A stretch of DNA of 64,000 nucleotides from DASYLJ01 sp964432595. GTDB taxonomy: Bacteria; Desulfobacterota; Binatia; DP-6. A program made the translations under genes and the position numbers. Under the pieces are notes generated by a model. It searched no databases and was not told where the DNA came from. It saw only the letters and a list, made by a program, of their open reading frames with translations. Below, one piece after another: positions 16,020-24,239 of this stretch (positions are counted from its first letter, which is position 1; every line of letters starts with the position of its first letter). The stretch lies in assembly GCA_964432595.1 (NCBI GenBank), contig CAYSOF010000022.1:1-64000 (forward strand), in the 5' to 3' direction.

Positions 16020-16793
16020 ATGCGAATCGATCGAGGCACGACAGACGCGCCACGGCGCGGACGAAAGGTGTGGAAGGCCCTCGTCGCCGGCGTGGTGCTG
16101 GCGGCCGGCGTGATCCCAGCGGAGGCGGCGCTGACCACGCCGTCCTGCCTGGCGAAGAAGCTGAAGGAATGGGGCAGGCTGCGGGCGTGCCAGGCGGTCG
16201 AGAACGGCAAGGCGCTGCAGGCGAGGCCGGCGGATCCCGCCAGCTGCCAGAGGAGGCTCGACACCAGGCTGGCATCGCTGAGCACGCTCGCGGCAATCGC
16301 GCGCGTGCCATGCCGGTACGGGATGAACGGCGACGGTACGGTGACGGACTACGACACGGGGCTCCAGTGGGAGCAGAAGACCGACGACGGCAGCGTGCAC
16401 GACTTCGGAAAGGAGCACGACTGGAGCCCGAGCCTGGCTCGTCCGGACGGGACGGCATTCACGGAGTTTCTGGGGACGCTGAACGATGCCACCAGCAACG
16501 ATGGCGCCACGAGCGCGGGATGCTTCGCCGGCCACTGCGACTGGCGGCTGCCGTCGATCGTCGAGTTGCGCGGCATCGTCGATCCGATCGCTCCGGGGTG
16601 CGGAGCCGGCAGCGCCTGCATCGACCAGACCGTCTTCGGGCCGACCATCCCCTTCTTCCATTGGTCGGCCACCACCGAGACCGTCTTCACGACCTTCGCG
16701 TGGGGCGTGGCCTTTTCCAGCCCGGAGGGGCGTGTCTTCAGCGCTCTCAAAGAGGCGCCCCTCTTCGTTCGGGCGGTGCGATCGGCCTTGTGA
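16020..16793 (+). CDS. secreted DUF1566 (Lcl C-terminal domain) protein
   Basis: 257-aa exported protein. The ATG at 16020 directly follows GAGGAGAGC; a GTG twelve codons upstream is less likely. A twin-arginine-free signal peptide with a basic n-region ends near VIPAEA. Residues ~43-87 form a short helical module with paired cysteines (CLAKKLKEWGRLRACQ ... SCQRRLD). From residue ~100 comes the DUF1566/Lcl_C fold with its hallmark phrases GTVTDYDTGLQWE and CDWRLPSIVELRGIVD and the C-terminal FVRAVR. The domain is C-type-lectin related and is common in secreted proteins; binding rather than catalysis is likely. The next gene is on the same strand, after a hairpin. Confidence 0.85.
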   Translation: MRIDRGTTDAPRRGRKVWKALVAGVVLAAGVIPAEAALTTPSCLAKKLKEWGRLRACQAVENGKALQARPADPASCQRRLDTRLASLSTLAAIARVPCRYGMNGDGTVTDYDTGLQWEQKTDDGSVHDFGKEHDWSPSLARPDGTAFTEFLGTLNDATSNDGATSAGCFAGHCDWRLPSIVELRGIVDPIAPGCGAGSACIDQTVFGPTIPFFHWSATTETVFTTFAWGVAFSSPEGRVFSALKEAPLFVRAVRSAL

Positions 16794-16798
16794 GCTCG

Positions 16799-16817
16799 CG
16801 ACGGCCCGGCGCCGTCG
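16799..16817 (+). terminator. hairpin after the DUF1566 gene
   Basis: CGACGGC-CCGGC-GCCGTCG: 7-bp perfect GC-rich arms and a 5-nt loop, starting 6 nt after the stop codon. It is not followed by a T-tract, so it is either a weak intrinsic terminator or an mRNA end-protecting hairpin. Confidence 0.4.
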
Positions 16818-16937
16818 TCCCTGGTCCGGGCATTCGTGGCCTGATTGCGGTAAGGACGCGCCCGTGCGGATCGACGTCACGGCGGGCGACATGCGAGCGG
16901 CTTCGGCCGGGGCGTCATCGTGCGGGAGGGCGCGGTG

Positions 16938-17465
16938 ATGCGTCGTGTCGTCGAGGTGGTCGCGCGGGAGCTTCGCGAGGTGCTGCCCGCGATGCTCTTC
17001 TTCCTGGTCACCTTCCACATGATCGCGGTGACCAAGGCCGTCGTGCTCGCCGACCAGCACGTCGACGCGATACGGTCCGCGGTCGCGACGGTGGCGGCGC
17101 TCATCGTCGCGAAGGCGATACTCGTGGTCGAGCAGCTGCCGCTCGCGCGGCTCTTCTCTGCGCATCTCCTCGCCACCGTCGTCTGGAAAACGCTGCTGTT
17201 CGCCGTCGTGGCGACCGCGTTCCGCGTGCTGGAGGAAGTGGCGCCGGCGATGTTGCGTCACGAGAGTCTGGGCGGCGCGTTCGGAGCGGCGTTCGGCCAG
17301 GTGTCGTGGGCGCACTTCTGGGTGGTGCAGATGTGGCTCGTCGCGCTGCTGTTCTGCTACGCCCTCGCGGTCGAGCTGACGCGCGCGGTCGGTGCGTCGG
17401 AAATGCGCGCGATGCTGCTCGGACCGGCGCGCCGCGCGCACGACCGGTCCGCGCGCCCGAGCTAG
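16938..17465 (+). CDS. four-helix membrane protein, unknown
   Basis: 175-aa integral membrane protein with four hydrophobic segments: EVLPAMLFFLVTFHMIAVTK, AVATVAALIVAKAILVVEQ, ATVVWKTLLFAVVATAF and FWVVQMWLVALLFCYALAVE. The ATG at 16938 is preferred, with GGGAGGG 8-13 nt upstream; a GTG at 16920 would add six residues. I do not recognise a named family. Its stop shares the bases CTAG (17462-17465) with the stop of the convergent winged-helix regulator. Confidence 0.6.
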   Translation: MRRVVEVVARELREVLPAMLFFLVTFHMIAVTKAVVLADQHVDAIRSAVATVAALIVAKAILVVEQLPLARLFSAHLLATVVWKTLLFAVVATAFRVLEEVAPAMLRHESLGGAFGAAFGQVSWAHFWVVQMWLVALLFCYALAVELTRAVGASEMRAMLLGPARRAHDRSARPS

Positions 17466-17833
17466 CGAGACCGGGACGCCGCGTCTCGCGCGCGGCGAAG
17501 GGCCTCGAGCGTCCGGGATACCGGCCGCTCCTCGCGACGCGCGCCGGGCTTTTTGCCGAGGCGGAGCAGGTCGTCGGCCTTCCGGTGCTCCTCGAGCGGG
17601 TGTCGGAGCGATAACTTCCCCTTGACGCGGTAGTGGTTGCGCCGGCCTTCGCGCACGCGCTCGAGATACCCCTCGGTCTCGAGGTCGGTGAGGATTCGCT
17701 GGACCGCGCGCTCGGTGATGCCGACGAGCTCCGCGACGTCGCGCACGCGCGCCGCCGGGTCGGCGGCGACGCAGATGAGCACGTGCGCGTGGTTGGTGAG
17801 GAAGGTCCAGCCACCGGGCGCCCGCTCGCTCAT
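17462..17833 (-). CDS. winged helix-turn-helix transcriptional regulator
   Basis: 123-aa small regulator. The whole first half is a winged HTH: NHAHVLICVAADPAARVRDV, the recognition helix AELVGITERAVQRILTDLE and the wing EGYLERVREGRRNHYRV. The tail is basic and probably disordered. The pattern is typical of short MarR/AsnC-like winged-helix proteins with no ligand domain. It is divergently arranged with the ABC-HlyD-TolC operon across only 45 bp, so it is the natural candidate regulator of that operon. An imperfect inverted repeat in that gap (17869-17894) could be its site. Confidence 0.8.
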   Translation of the reverse strand: MSERAPGGWTFLTNHAHVLICVAADPAARVRDVAELVGITERAVQRILTDLETEGYLERVREGRRNHYRVKGKLSLRHPLEEHRKADDLLRLGKKPGARREERPVSRTLEALRRARDAASRSR

Positions 17834-17868
17834 GGCGTCTTGCCTAAGGGATTCGTCGGATGCTAGTC

Positions 17869-17894
17869 AATACCGGCAATGAATGTCAGGTATT
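17869..17894. promoter_or_regulatory. possible operator overlapping the ABC operon start
   Basis: Inverted repeat AATACC (17869-17874) and GGTATT (17889-17894) with 14-nt spacing, centred on the ATG at 17879 of the ABC gene and lying in the divergent gap next to the winged-helix regulator gene. Six-bp arms can occur by chance, so confidence is low. Confidence 0.3.
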
Positions 17895-19588
17895 CGGGTT
17901 CTGTCGTTTCACTGGACACCGACCACGGCCCCACCGGACGCGAGCTCGGCCAGCTCTGGCGGCTCCTCATGCTCGAGCGCCGCGACATCGGGGCGGTCCT
18001 GGTCTATGCCGTCCTCGGGGGGCTGCTGGCCCTCGTGCTGCCGCTCGGCACGCAGGCCGTGGTCAACACGGTCGCGTTCGGCGTCTTCACGCCCAACCTG
18101 TGGGTGCTCTGCGGCGCGGTGCTGGTCGGGCTACTCGCCGGCGGCGGACTCTTCGTCATGGAGCGCTACGTCGTCGACCTCCTGCAGCGCCGACTCTTCG
18201 TCCGCACCACCTTCGACGTCGCCTACCGTCTGCCGCGCATCCGCGAAGGCGCCCTCGACGATCACTACGCGCCGGAGCTGGTGAACCGCTTCTTCGACGT
18301 GCTGACCCTGCAAAAGACGGTGGGCAAAGTGCTGCTCGACGGCTCGTCGGCGGCGCTCACCGTCCTCTTCAGTCTGCTCCTGCTCGCGGTCTACCACCCC
18401 ATCTTCCTCGTGCTCGACGTGATCGTGCTGCTCTTCCTGCCGTTCGTGGTGGGCGTGCTCGGGCGCGGCGGCCTCGCGACCAGCATCGCCGAGTCGACCG
18501 GCAAATACGCCGTCGCCAACTGGCTCGAAGAGGTGGCGCGCTGCCGGGTGGCGATGAAGCTCGCCGGCAATCCCGAGCGCGTGTTCGAGCGCGTGGATGC
18601 GCTCGCGTCCCAGTACGTGCGGGCGCGGCACGCCCACTTCCGGGTGCTGGCGCGTCAGCTCGTCGGGTCCGAGGTGTTCCGCGCGCTCCTGGTCGTGGGG
18701 GCGCTCGGTCTCGGCGGCAGCCTCGTGATCCAGCAGCAGCTTTCGCTCGGCCAGTTCGTCGCCGCCGAGGTCGTCGTGCTCTACCTCGCGGGTGCGCTCC
18801 AGAAGCTGGTCGCCCAGCTCGAGCACGTCTACGACCTCCTGACCGCGCTCCACAAGCTCGGCATGATCACCGGGATGCCGCTCGAGCCGGCGGCGGCCCG
18901 CGACACGCCGGCGCTGGCGACCGGACCGGCGACGCTCACCCTGCACGACGTCGTCTTCTCCTACGGTGGCCGCCGGCCGGTGCTCGACGGCGCGAGCGCG
19001 ACGATCGCGCCCGGCGAGCGCGTCAGCCTCGTCGGGCGCGGCAAATCGTCGTTGGTGGCGTTACTGACGCGCCTCCACGAGCCGGCGAGCGGACTGATCG
19101 AGCTCGACGGCGTCGACGTGCGAACGATCGATCCCGAGGCGCTCCGCGTCCAGGTCGGGGTGATCGAGGGTCGCCGCGACGCGATCTTCGAGGGCACGCT
19201 CGAAGAGAACATCACGATGGGCCGCACGCTGGCGCACGCCGACGTCCGCTGGGCGATCGCGACGGCCCAGCTCACCGACGAGGTGGCGGCGCTGCCGCAC
19301 GGACTGCAGACGGCGCTTCCCGCGACGGGCACCAACTTGAGCGAGTCGGTGTGCACGCGCCTCCTCTGCGCCCGCGCCATCGTCGGCCGGCCGCGCCTGC
19401 TGATCGTGGACGATGCGCTCGCGGGCCTGCCACCCGACCTGCACCGGCGGCTGCTCGATGCGCTCTGGCGCGAGCCGGGATGGACGTTGATCGATCTGTC
19501 GCAAGACCCGCGTCTCGGGACGCGCTCCGGTCGGACGCTCGAGCTTCGCGGCGGCCGTCTCGTCGCGCCGGAGGCCGTCGATGGATGA
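17879..19588 (+). CDS. ABC exporter half-transporter with degenerate nucleotide-binding domain
   Basis: 569-aa fused membrane/ATPase protein of the type I secretion layout: six membrane segments within residues ~38-310, then an ABC domain (~350-560). Every catalytic motif in the ABC domain is altered. The Walker A is shortened to SLVGRGKSS (G386-S390), lacking three residues of GPSGSGKST. The Q-loop Gln position is E430 (VIEGRRDAIFEGT). The signature is LSESV (487-491) instead of LSGGQ. Walker B ends D511-D512 instead of DE, and the switch His is Q542 (DLSQDP). The fold is intact, so this looks like a maintained pseudo- or low-activity ATPase rather than decay. It overlaps the HlyD gene by 8 bp. 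Confidence 0.85.
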   Translation: MNVRYSGSVVSLDTDHGPTGRELGQLWRLLMLERRDIGAVLVYAVLGGLLALVLPLGTQAVVNTVAFGVFTPNLWVLCGAVLVGLLAGGGLFVMERYVVDLLQRRLFVRTTFDVAYRLPRIREGALDDHYAPELVNRFFDVLTLQKTVGKVLLDGSSAALTVLFSLLLLAVYHPIFLVLDVIVLLFLPFVVGVLGRGGLATSIAESTGKYAVANWLEEVARCRVAMKLAGNPERVFERVDALASQYVRARHAHFRVLARQLVGSEVFRALLVVGALGLGGSLVIQQQLSLGQFVAAEVVVLYLAGALQKLVAQLEHVYDLLTALHKLGMITGMPLEPAAARDTPALATGPATLTLHDVVFSYGGRRPVLDGASATIAPGERVSLVGRGKSSLVALLTRLHEPASGLIELDGVDVRTIDPEALRVQVGVIEGRRDAIFEGTLEENITMGRTLAHADVRWAIATAQLTDEVAALPHGLQTALPATGTNLSESVCTRLLCARAIVGRPRLLIVDDALAGLPPDLHRRLLDALWREPGWTLIDLSQDPRLGTRSGRTLELRGGRLVAPEAVDG

Positions 19589-20840
19589 CCGGCCGCTCGC
19601 GCGCATGCACGAGGAGAGCGAGGGCGAGCTGCTCGGCACCGAGATCCGCGCGGCCCAGGGCGGTGCGGTCGCGCTGCGCCTCGTGCGCTCGCCGCGCCGC
19701 ACGCGGGTACTCGCCATGCTCCTGCTGCTCCTCCTCGCGTTCACCATCCTGTTCATGTTGCTGCCATGGCGGCAGACGGCCGCGGGCTCGGGCACGGTGA
19801 CGGCCTTCACCCCGGGCGTTCGGCCGCAGAAGATCGAGGCACAGATCGGTGGCCGTATCGTCCGCTGGCTCGTCGTCGAGGGCCAGGAGGTGCAGCGCGG
19901 CGACCTGATCGCCGAGATCCGCGACCTCAATCCCACGTTCATGGACCCGGAGTTCGCCGACAAGCTCCGCTCGGTGCAGCAGGCGACCGACGACGCGCAG
20001 AAGCTCGCGGTCGAAGCGGCGCGCGAGCGGACCCGGCAGGCGGCCGAGCGGCTCGTCGCCGCGGAGGCCGGGGAGCGGAACGCCGCGATCGAGCGCGACA
20101 CGGCGCGGGTGCGGGAACGCCGCGCGCAGCGCCTCGCCGGGAAAGGGCTCGTGGCGACCCGCGACCTCGAGACGGCGGTGCTCGCGCTGCGCAAGGCCGA
20201 GGCCGACCTCGTGCGGGCGACGGCGGCGCGCGCCGCGGCGGCGCAGGATCTCGAGGTGTTCCGCAAGGAGGAAGCGCGCGCCGTGGCGGTCGCCGAGGCG
20301 GCGGTCGCGGAGGCGGCGCTGCGGGCGGCGAACGCGCGCGCCCGCGCCGACGCGGGCGAGGTACGAGCGCCCATCGACGGCACGGTCGTCCGCGTCGCGT
20401 CCGCGGGCCCCGGCGAGACGGTCTCGGAGGGCCACGAGCTCGCGCTGGTGGTGCCGGCGACCGACGACATCGCCGTCCAGGTCTACATGAGCGCGCTCGA
20501 CGCCGCGCTGATCGAGCCGGGCGCCCGCGTGCGGCTCCAGTTCGCGGGTTTTCCCGCGCTGCAGGTCTCGGGCTGGTCGTCGGTCGCGATCGGCACCTAC
20601 GGGGGCACGGTCGCGGTCGTCGACGCCGTCGACGACGGCACCGGCCGCTACCGCGTGCTCGTCGTCCCCGACCCGGCCGAACCGCCGTGGCCGTCGCGTC
20701 GCTTCCTCCGCCAGGGCACCGCGGCCTCGGCCTGGGTCCTGCTCCAGGAGGTGCGGGTCGGCTGGGAGCTCTGGCGCCAGCTGAACGGCTTGCCGCCGAT
20801 GATCCCGGTGCGTGCGCCGGCCGCGGGGAAGGGCAAATGA
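19581..20840 (+). CDS. HlyD family membrane fusion (periplasmic adaptor) protein
   Basis: 419-aa adaptor linking the inner-membrane ABC protein to the outer-membrane channel. There is one membrane segment at residues ~43-62 (RVLAMLLLLLLAFTILFMLL), then the half-barrel/lipoyl motif RIVRWLVVEGQEVQRGDLIA, a long Ala/Glu/Arg-rich coiled-coil hairpin (~125-260), the returning lipoyl half GEVRAPIDGTVVRV and a beta-barrel domain with LIEPGARVRLQF. It overlaps the ABC gene by 8 bp and the TolC gene by ATGA, so the three are translationally coupled and work as one secretion complex. Confidence 0.9.
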   Translation: MDDRPLARMHEESEGELLGTEIRAAQGGAVALRLVRSPRRTRVLAMLLLLLLAFTILFMLLPWRQTAAGSGTVTAFTPGVRPQKIEAQIGGRIVRWLVVEGQEVQRGDLIAEIRDLNPTFMDPEFADKLRSVQQATDDAQKLAVEAARERTRQAAERLVAAEAGERNAAIERDTARVRERRAQRLAGKGLVATRDLETAVLALRKAEADLVRATAARAAAAQDLEVFRKEEARAVAVAEAAVAEAALRAANARARADAGEVRAPIDGTVVRVASAGPGETVSEGHELALVVPATDDIAVQVYMSALDAALIEPGARVRLQFAGFPALQVSGWSSVAIGTYGGTVAVVDAVDDGTGRYRVLVVPDPAEPPWPSRRFLRQGTAASAWVLLQEVRVGWELWRQLNGLPPMIPVRAPAAGKGK

Positions 20841-22261
20841 CGATGCGACGATCGACGGCCACGGCGCTCGCGCTCGCCGCGGTGCTCGCCGCGCGCGCTG
20901 CGGCCGCCCAACCCGAGCGCACCCGCGTCGAGGCGTTGCCCGTCGTCGGCCTGACGGCGTTCGTCGAGCGCGTGCTCGACGCCCATCCCACCGCGCGCGC
21001 GGCCGACCTCGACCGCGACGTCGCGGGCGCGGAGCTGCTCGCCGCGCAGGGCGCGTTCGATCCCCTGCTGCGCAGCAGGACCGACTTCAAACGTAAGGAC
21101 GGCCTCACCAAGGCCGATCGCACCGACACCGTGATCGAGCAGCCCCTGCCGTGGCTCTTCGGACCGCGCGTCTATGCCGGCTACCGCCGTAACGTCGGCA
21201 CCAACGTCGACCCCGAGGAGGTGACGCCGGAGGACGGCGAGTCGCGCGTCGGCGTCGCGGTGTCCATCCTGCAGGGCATCCGCACCGACCGGCGGCGCGC
21301 GGCGCTGTCGAAAGCCGAGCTGCGCCCGGAGCTCGCCGAGGCCGTGCGGCGCCTCGAGCGCAACAACCTCGTGCGCGCCGCGGCGCTCGAGTACACGAAG
21401 TGGGCCGAGGCGCACGAGCTCGTCGCCGTCCAGAACGACCTGCTGGCGCTCGCGACCCGGCGCGCCGCCTTCGTCGACGGGCGCGTCGCCGAAGGCGAGT
21501 CCGCGCCGATCGAAGGCGTCGAGGCGACGCAGGAGGTGGCGCGACGCGAGGCCGATCTCCTGCAGGCGCGCCGCAACCTCGAGCAGGCCGAGATCGACGT
21601 CGCGGTGTACTACTGGAACGGCGACGGCTCGCCGCAAGCGCTCGTGGGCGTGCCCGAGCCGATCCCCGTGCCCACCGCGATCGAGCGCAAGCGCGTCGCC
21701 GCCGAGCGTGCCGCGGCCGAGCGGAGTCGTCCCGAGATCGAGCGCGCGCGGCTCGCGCTCGCGAGCGCCGAGATCGACGTCGCGCTCGCCGACGAGCTCT
21801 GGTGGCCGAACGTCGAAGCCTTCGCCGAGTCGATCCAGCCGGACCCCGGCTCGCCCGACGGCGACGAGTACAAGGTCGGGTTCAGCGTGTCGCATCCGCT
21901 GTGGTTCCGGCAGCCGGACGCGCAGCGGACGCTGGCGCGCGTCGCCACGCACCGCGCCTGGCTTCAACAGCTCGCCGCCCGCCGTGCCGTCGACGCGGAC
22001 GTCGAACGCGCCATCGTCGGGCTCGAGCTGACGCTCGAGCGCTGCGCCGCCGTCGAGCGCGAAGCCGAGCTCGCGCGCCGCCTCGCCGAGGCGGAGCGCG
22101 AGCGCTTCGACGCCGGCGAGAGCTCGCTGCTCGTCGTGAACCTCCGCGAACGCGCCGCCGCCGAGGCGGCGAGCCGCCTGATCACCGCCCGCGCCGAGTA
22201 TCTCCGCGCGGTGATCGGCTACCGCTGGGCGATCGGGACGGTCGCGGACTGGAGCGCCTGA
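20837..22261 (+). CDS. TolC family outer-membrane channel protein
   Basis: 474-aa outer-membrane efflux/secretion protein. It has an N-terminal signal peptide ending around AAAAQ, then two related halves of long amphipathic helices (RAAALEYTKWAEAHELVAVQ; ARREADLLQARRNLEQAEID; EAELARRLAEAERERFDAGE) with short beta segments between them, as in TolC/OEP proteins. The GESSLLVVNLRERA motif near the C-terminus is typical. The ATG at 20837 overlaps the HlyD stop (ATGA), with GGGGAAGGG just upstream. It is the last gene of the ABC-HlyD-TolC operon. No obvious cargo protein is encoded next to it. Confidence 0.88.
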   Translation: MTMRRSTATALALAAVLAARAAAAQPERTRVEALPVVGLTAFVERVLDAHPTARAADLDRDVAGAELLAAQGAFDPLLRSRTDFKRKDGLTKADRTDTVIEQPLPWLFGPRVYAGYRRNVGTNVDPEEVTPEDGESRVGVAVSILQGIRTDRRRAALSKAELRPELAEAVRRLERNNLVRAAALEYTKWAEAHELVAVQNDLLALATRRAAFVDGRVAEGESAPIEGVEATQEVARREADLLQARRNLEQAEIDVAVYYWNGDGSPQALVGVPEPIPVPTAIERKRVAAERAAAERSRPEIERARLALASAEIDVALADELWWPNVEAFAESIQPDPGSPDGDEYKVGFSVSHPLWFRQPDAQRTLARVATHRAWLQQLAARRAVDADVERAIVGLELTLERCAAVEREAELARRLAEAERERFDAGESSLLVVNLRERAAAEAASRLITARAEYLRAVIGYRWAIGTVADWSA

Positions 22262-22444
22262 GCCTCGCCGCCCGGCGTCGTCGATGCGCGGCCAACGCCC
22301 GGTGACGAACGCGATCCTCGCACTGGTGCACCGCGCCGCTCCCCTTCGCGACGCGGACGTTCACCGCGCGGCCTGCGCCTGCCGTCGAGTTCTTTCGCGG
22401 AGCGTCTCGACACGACTCCTCGGGAGGCGCTAGATCGCCTGCCC

Positions 22445-22909
22445 ATGAACATCGAGACCATTCCCTCCGCCATCCACCGCGGCAACGACAGCCTGCCCTG
22501 GGTCGACCTCGGGGGCGGCATCGAGATCAAGGTGCTGCAGGTGAAGATCGAGGAGGGGCTGTGGGTCATCCGCAACCGCTTCGCGCCCGGCGCGAACGTG
22601 CAGACCCACCGGCACACCGGCGCGGTGTACGCCTTCACGACGCGCGGCGCGTGGCGCTATCGCGAGTCGGAGTTCATGAACGCCCCCGGCTCGTTCCTCT
22701 ACGAGCCCGCGGGCTCGGTGCACACGCTGACGGTGCCCGAGACGAACACGGAGCCCACCGAGGTGTTCTTCGCCATCTGGGGTGCCAACCTGAACCTCGA
22801 CGCGAACGGCAACGTCGAGATGGTGATCGACGCGCAGCTCGTGTTGAACTTCTATCTCGCCGGCGCCGAGGCGGCGGGGCTGCCGAAGCCCGACGTCATC
22901 ATCGGCTGA
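22445..22909 (+). CDS. cupin protein, 2,4'-dihydroxyacetophenone dioxygenase-like
   Basis: 154-aa single-domain cupin. Metal-binding residues are visible in QTHRHTG (H55, H57) and GSVHTL (H93); the Glu usually found after HxH is Ala here (GAVYAF). The phrases RFAPGANVQTHRH, FLYEPAGSVHTL and WGANLNLDANGNV match the dihydroxyacetophenone dioxygenase-like (ChrR-type) cupins, of which only a few cleave carbon-carbon bonds, so catalysis is not certain. A weak hairpin (AGGCG/CGCCT) sits over the region just before the ATG. Its 3' end overlaps the convergent amine oxidase gene by 11 bp. Confidence 0.82.
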   Translation: MNIETIPSAIHRGNDSLPWVDLGGGIEIKVLQVKIEEGLWVIRNRFAPGANVQTHRHTGAVYAFTTRGAWRYRESEFMNAPGSFLYEPAGSVHTLTVPETNTEPTEVFFAIWGANLNLDANGNVEMVIDAQLVLNFYLAGAEAAGLPKPDVIIG

Positions 22910-24239
22910 GCGCGGCCAGGATCTCGGCGCCGGCGCGCTCGCCCGACTGCACCGCGCCTTCCATGTAGCTCCGCCACGCCGTCGCGGTCTCCGTCCCGGC
23001 GAAGTGGATGCGTCCCTGCGGCCGCGCCAGCGCGCCGCCGTGCCTGGTCCACGCGCCCGTCGTGCGACGCGCGGCGTAGCCGCCGAGCGACCATGTCTCG
23101 CCGGCCCAGTCGGTCGACACGAAGTCCTGCAGCACCGCGCGCGTCGGGCCGAGCAGCCGTTCGACGGCCGTGAGCACGACCCACTGTCGGTCGGGCAGCG
23201 CGAGGCTCGCGAGATGTTCGGCATGGCCCGCCGACGCGAGCGCGACCAGCACGCCGGGCCGGCCCTGGGGGCCCGAGCCGTCCATCAAGAGCCCGACCGG
23301 GCCGTCGTACGAGAGCGCCATGCCGCTCGCACCCATGTCCCGCCACCACGCGTGGTCCCAGACCGCGATCGACTTCACGACCACGCCGCGCACGATCGCG
23401 TCGGGCGGCGGGCGATCGATCGGCGGGTCGAACGCGATCCCCGCGACGAGCTGGGGCGGCACCGCGACGACGACGCGCGCAGCTTCGACCTCGCCGTCCG
23501 TGGTGGTCACCCGCACGCCGGCGCCGTCGTGACGGATGGCCGTGACCGGCGCGCCCAGGCGCAGCGCATCCCGCAATGGCGCAGCCAGGCCGTCGGCGAC
23601 GGCCTGCGCGCCCATCGCGAAGAACGTGTGCTCGGCCGTGAACAGCCGCCGGATGCCGCCCATCGTCGCGATCTGCTGCGCCAGCTCGAGCGCCGACACG
23701 CGATCGATCGTCGTGCACAGGCCGGCTTCGGTGAGCGCGCGCCAGTAGACGCGTCCTCGCCGCGTGTACGCCCGCTCCTCGAGCCAGCGGTCGAACGACG
23801 TCGTGTCGAGCGTCCGGGCGTCCCCGTCCATCCACGGCGTCTCGACGCCGACGCGACGCGCGACGAGGTCGAGCCGGATCGCGAGCTGGATCGCATCGAG
23901 GATCGCCGGCACGCCGTGCGGCATCGGCGCCGGCGGACGGCGGATGACGCCGTCGCGCTCGACGACGACCCTGCCCTTCGCGTGGGTGTCGAGCGTGCGA
24001 AGATTCAGCTCGCGCGCGAGGGCCACCATCCGGTGCTGTCCGGGTCCGATCCACTGCGCGCCGAGGTCGACGCGCGCGCCCGCCGCCGACCCGCTCCACA
24101 CGCGGCCACCGACGCGATCGCGTGCTTCCAGCACGACGACCGACCGGCCCGCGCGACGGAGCACGCGCGCGGCGTACAGGCCCGCCAGCCCCGCGCCGAC
24201 GACGGCGACGTCGACCCGATCGTTGCGCATGGCCGTCAC
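22899..24239 (-). CDS. flavin monoamine oxidase family protein
   Basis: 446-aa FAD-dependent oxidoreductase. The N-terminal dinucleotide motif is VVGAGLAGLYAARVL, followed by LEARDRVGGRVWS and LGAQWIGPGQHRM. The C-terminal FAD contact is IHFAGTETATAWRSYMEGAV, all standard for the MAO/polyamine oxidase superfamily. It would oxidise an amine to an imine with release of peroxide; the substrate is unknown. The GTG at 24239 overlaps the sppA stop (GTGA); an ATG three codons later at 24230 is an equally good start. Last gene of the HAD-sppA-amine oxidase operon. Confidence 0.9.
   Translation of the reverse strand: MTAMRNDRVDVAVVGAGLAGLYAARVLRRAGRSVVVLEARDRVGGRVWSGSAAGARVDLGAQWIGPGQHRMVALARELNLRTLDTHAKGRVVVERDGVIRRPPAPMPHGVPAILDAIQLAIRLDLVARRVGVETPWMDGDARTLDTTSFDRWLEERAYTRRGRVYWRALTEAGLCTTIDRVSALELAQQIATMGGIRRLFTAEHTFFAMGAQAVADGLAAPLRDALRLGAPVTAIRHDGAGVRVTTTDGEVEAARVVVAVPPQLVAGIAFDPPIDRPPPDAIVRGVVVKSIAVWDHAWWRDMGASGMALSYDGPVGLLMDGSGPQGRPGVLVALASAGHAEHLASLALPDRQWVVLTAVERLLGPTRAVLQDFVSTDWAGETWSLGGYAARRTTGAWTRHGGALARPQGRIHFAGTETATAWRSYMEGAVQSGERAGAEILAALSR

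Noticed and set aside
22445..22909. Cupin as cargo or regulator of the ABC-HlyD-TolC operon
   Set aside because: It is 183 bp downstream, lacks a signal or secretion tail and belongs to a soluble dioxygenase-like family.
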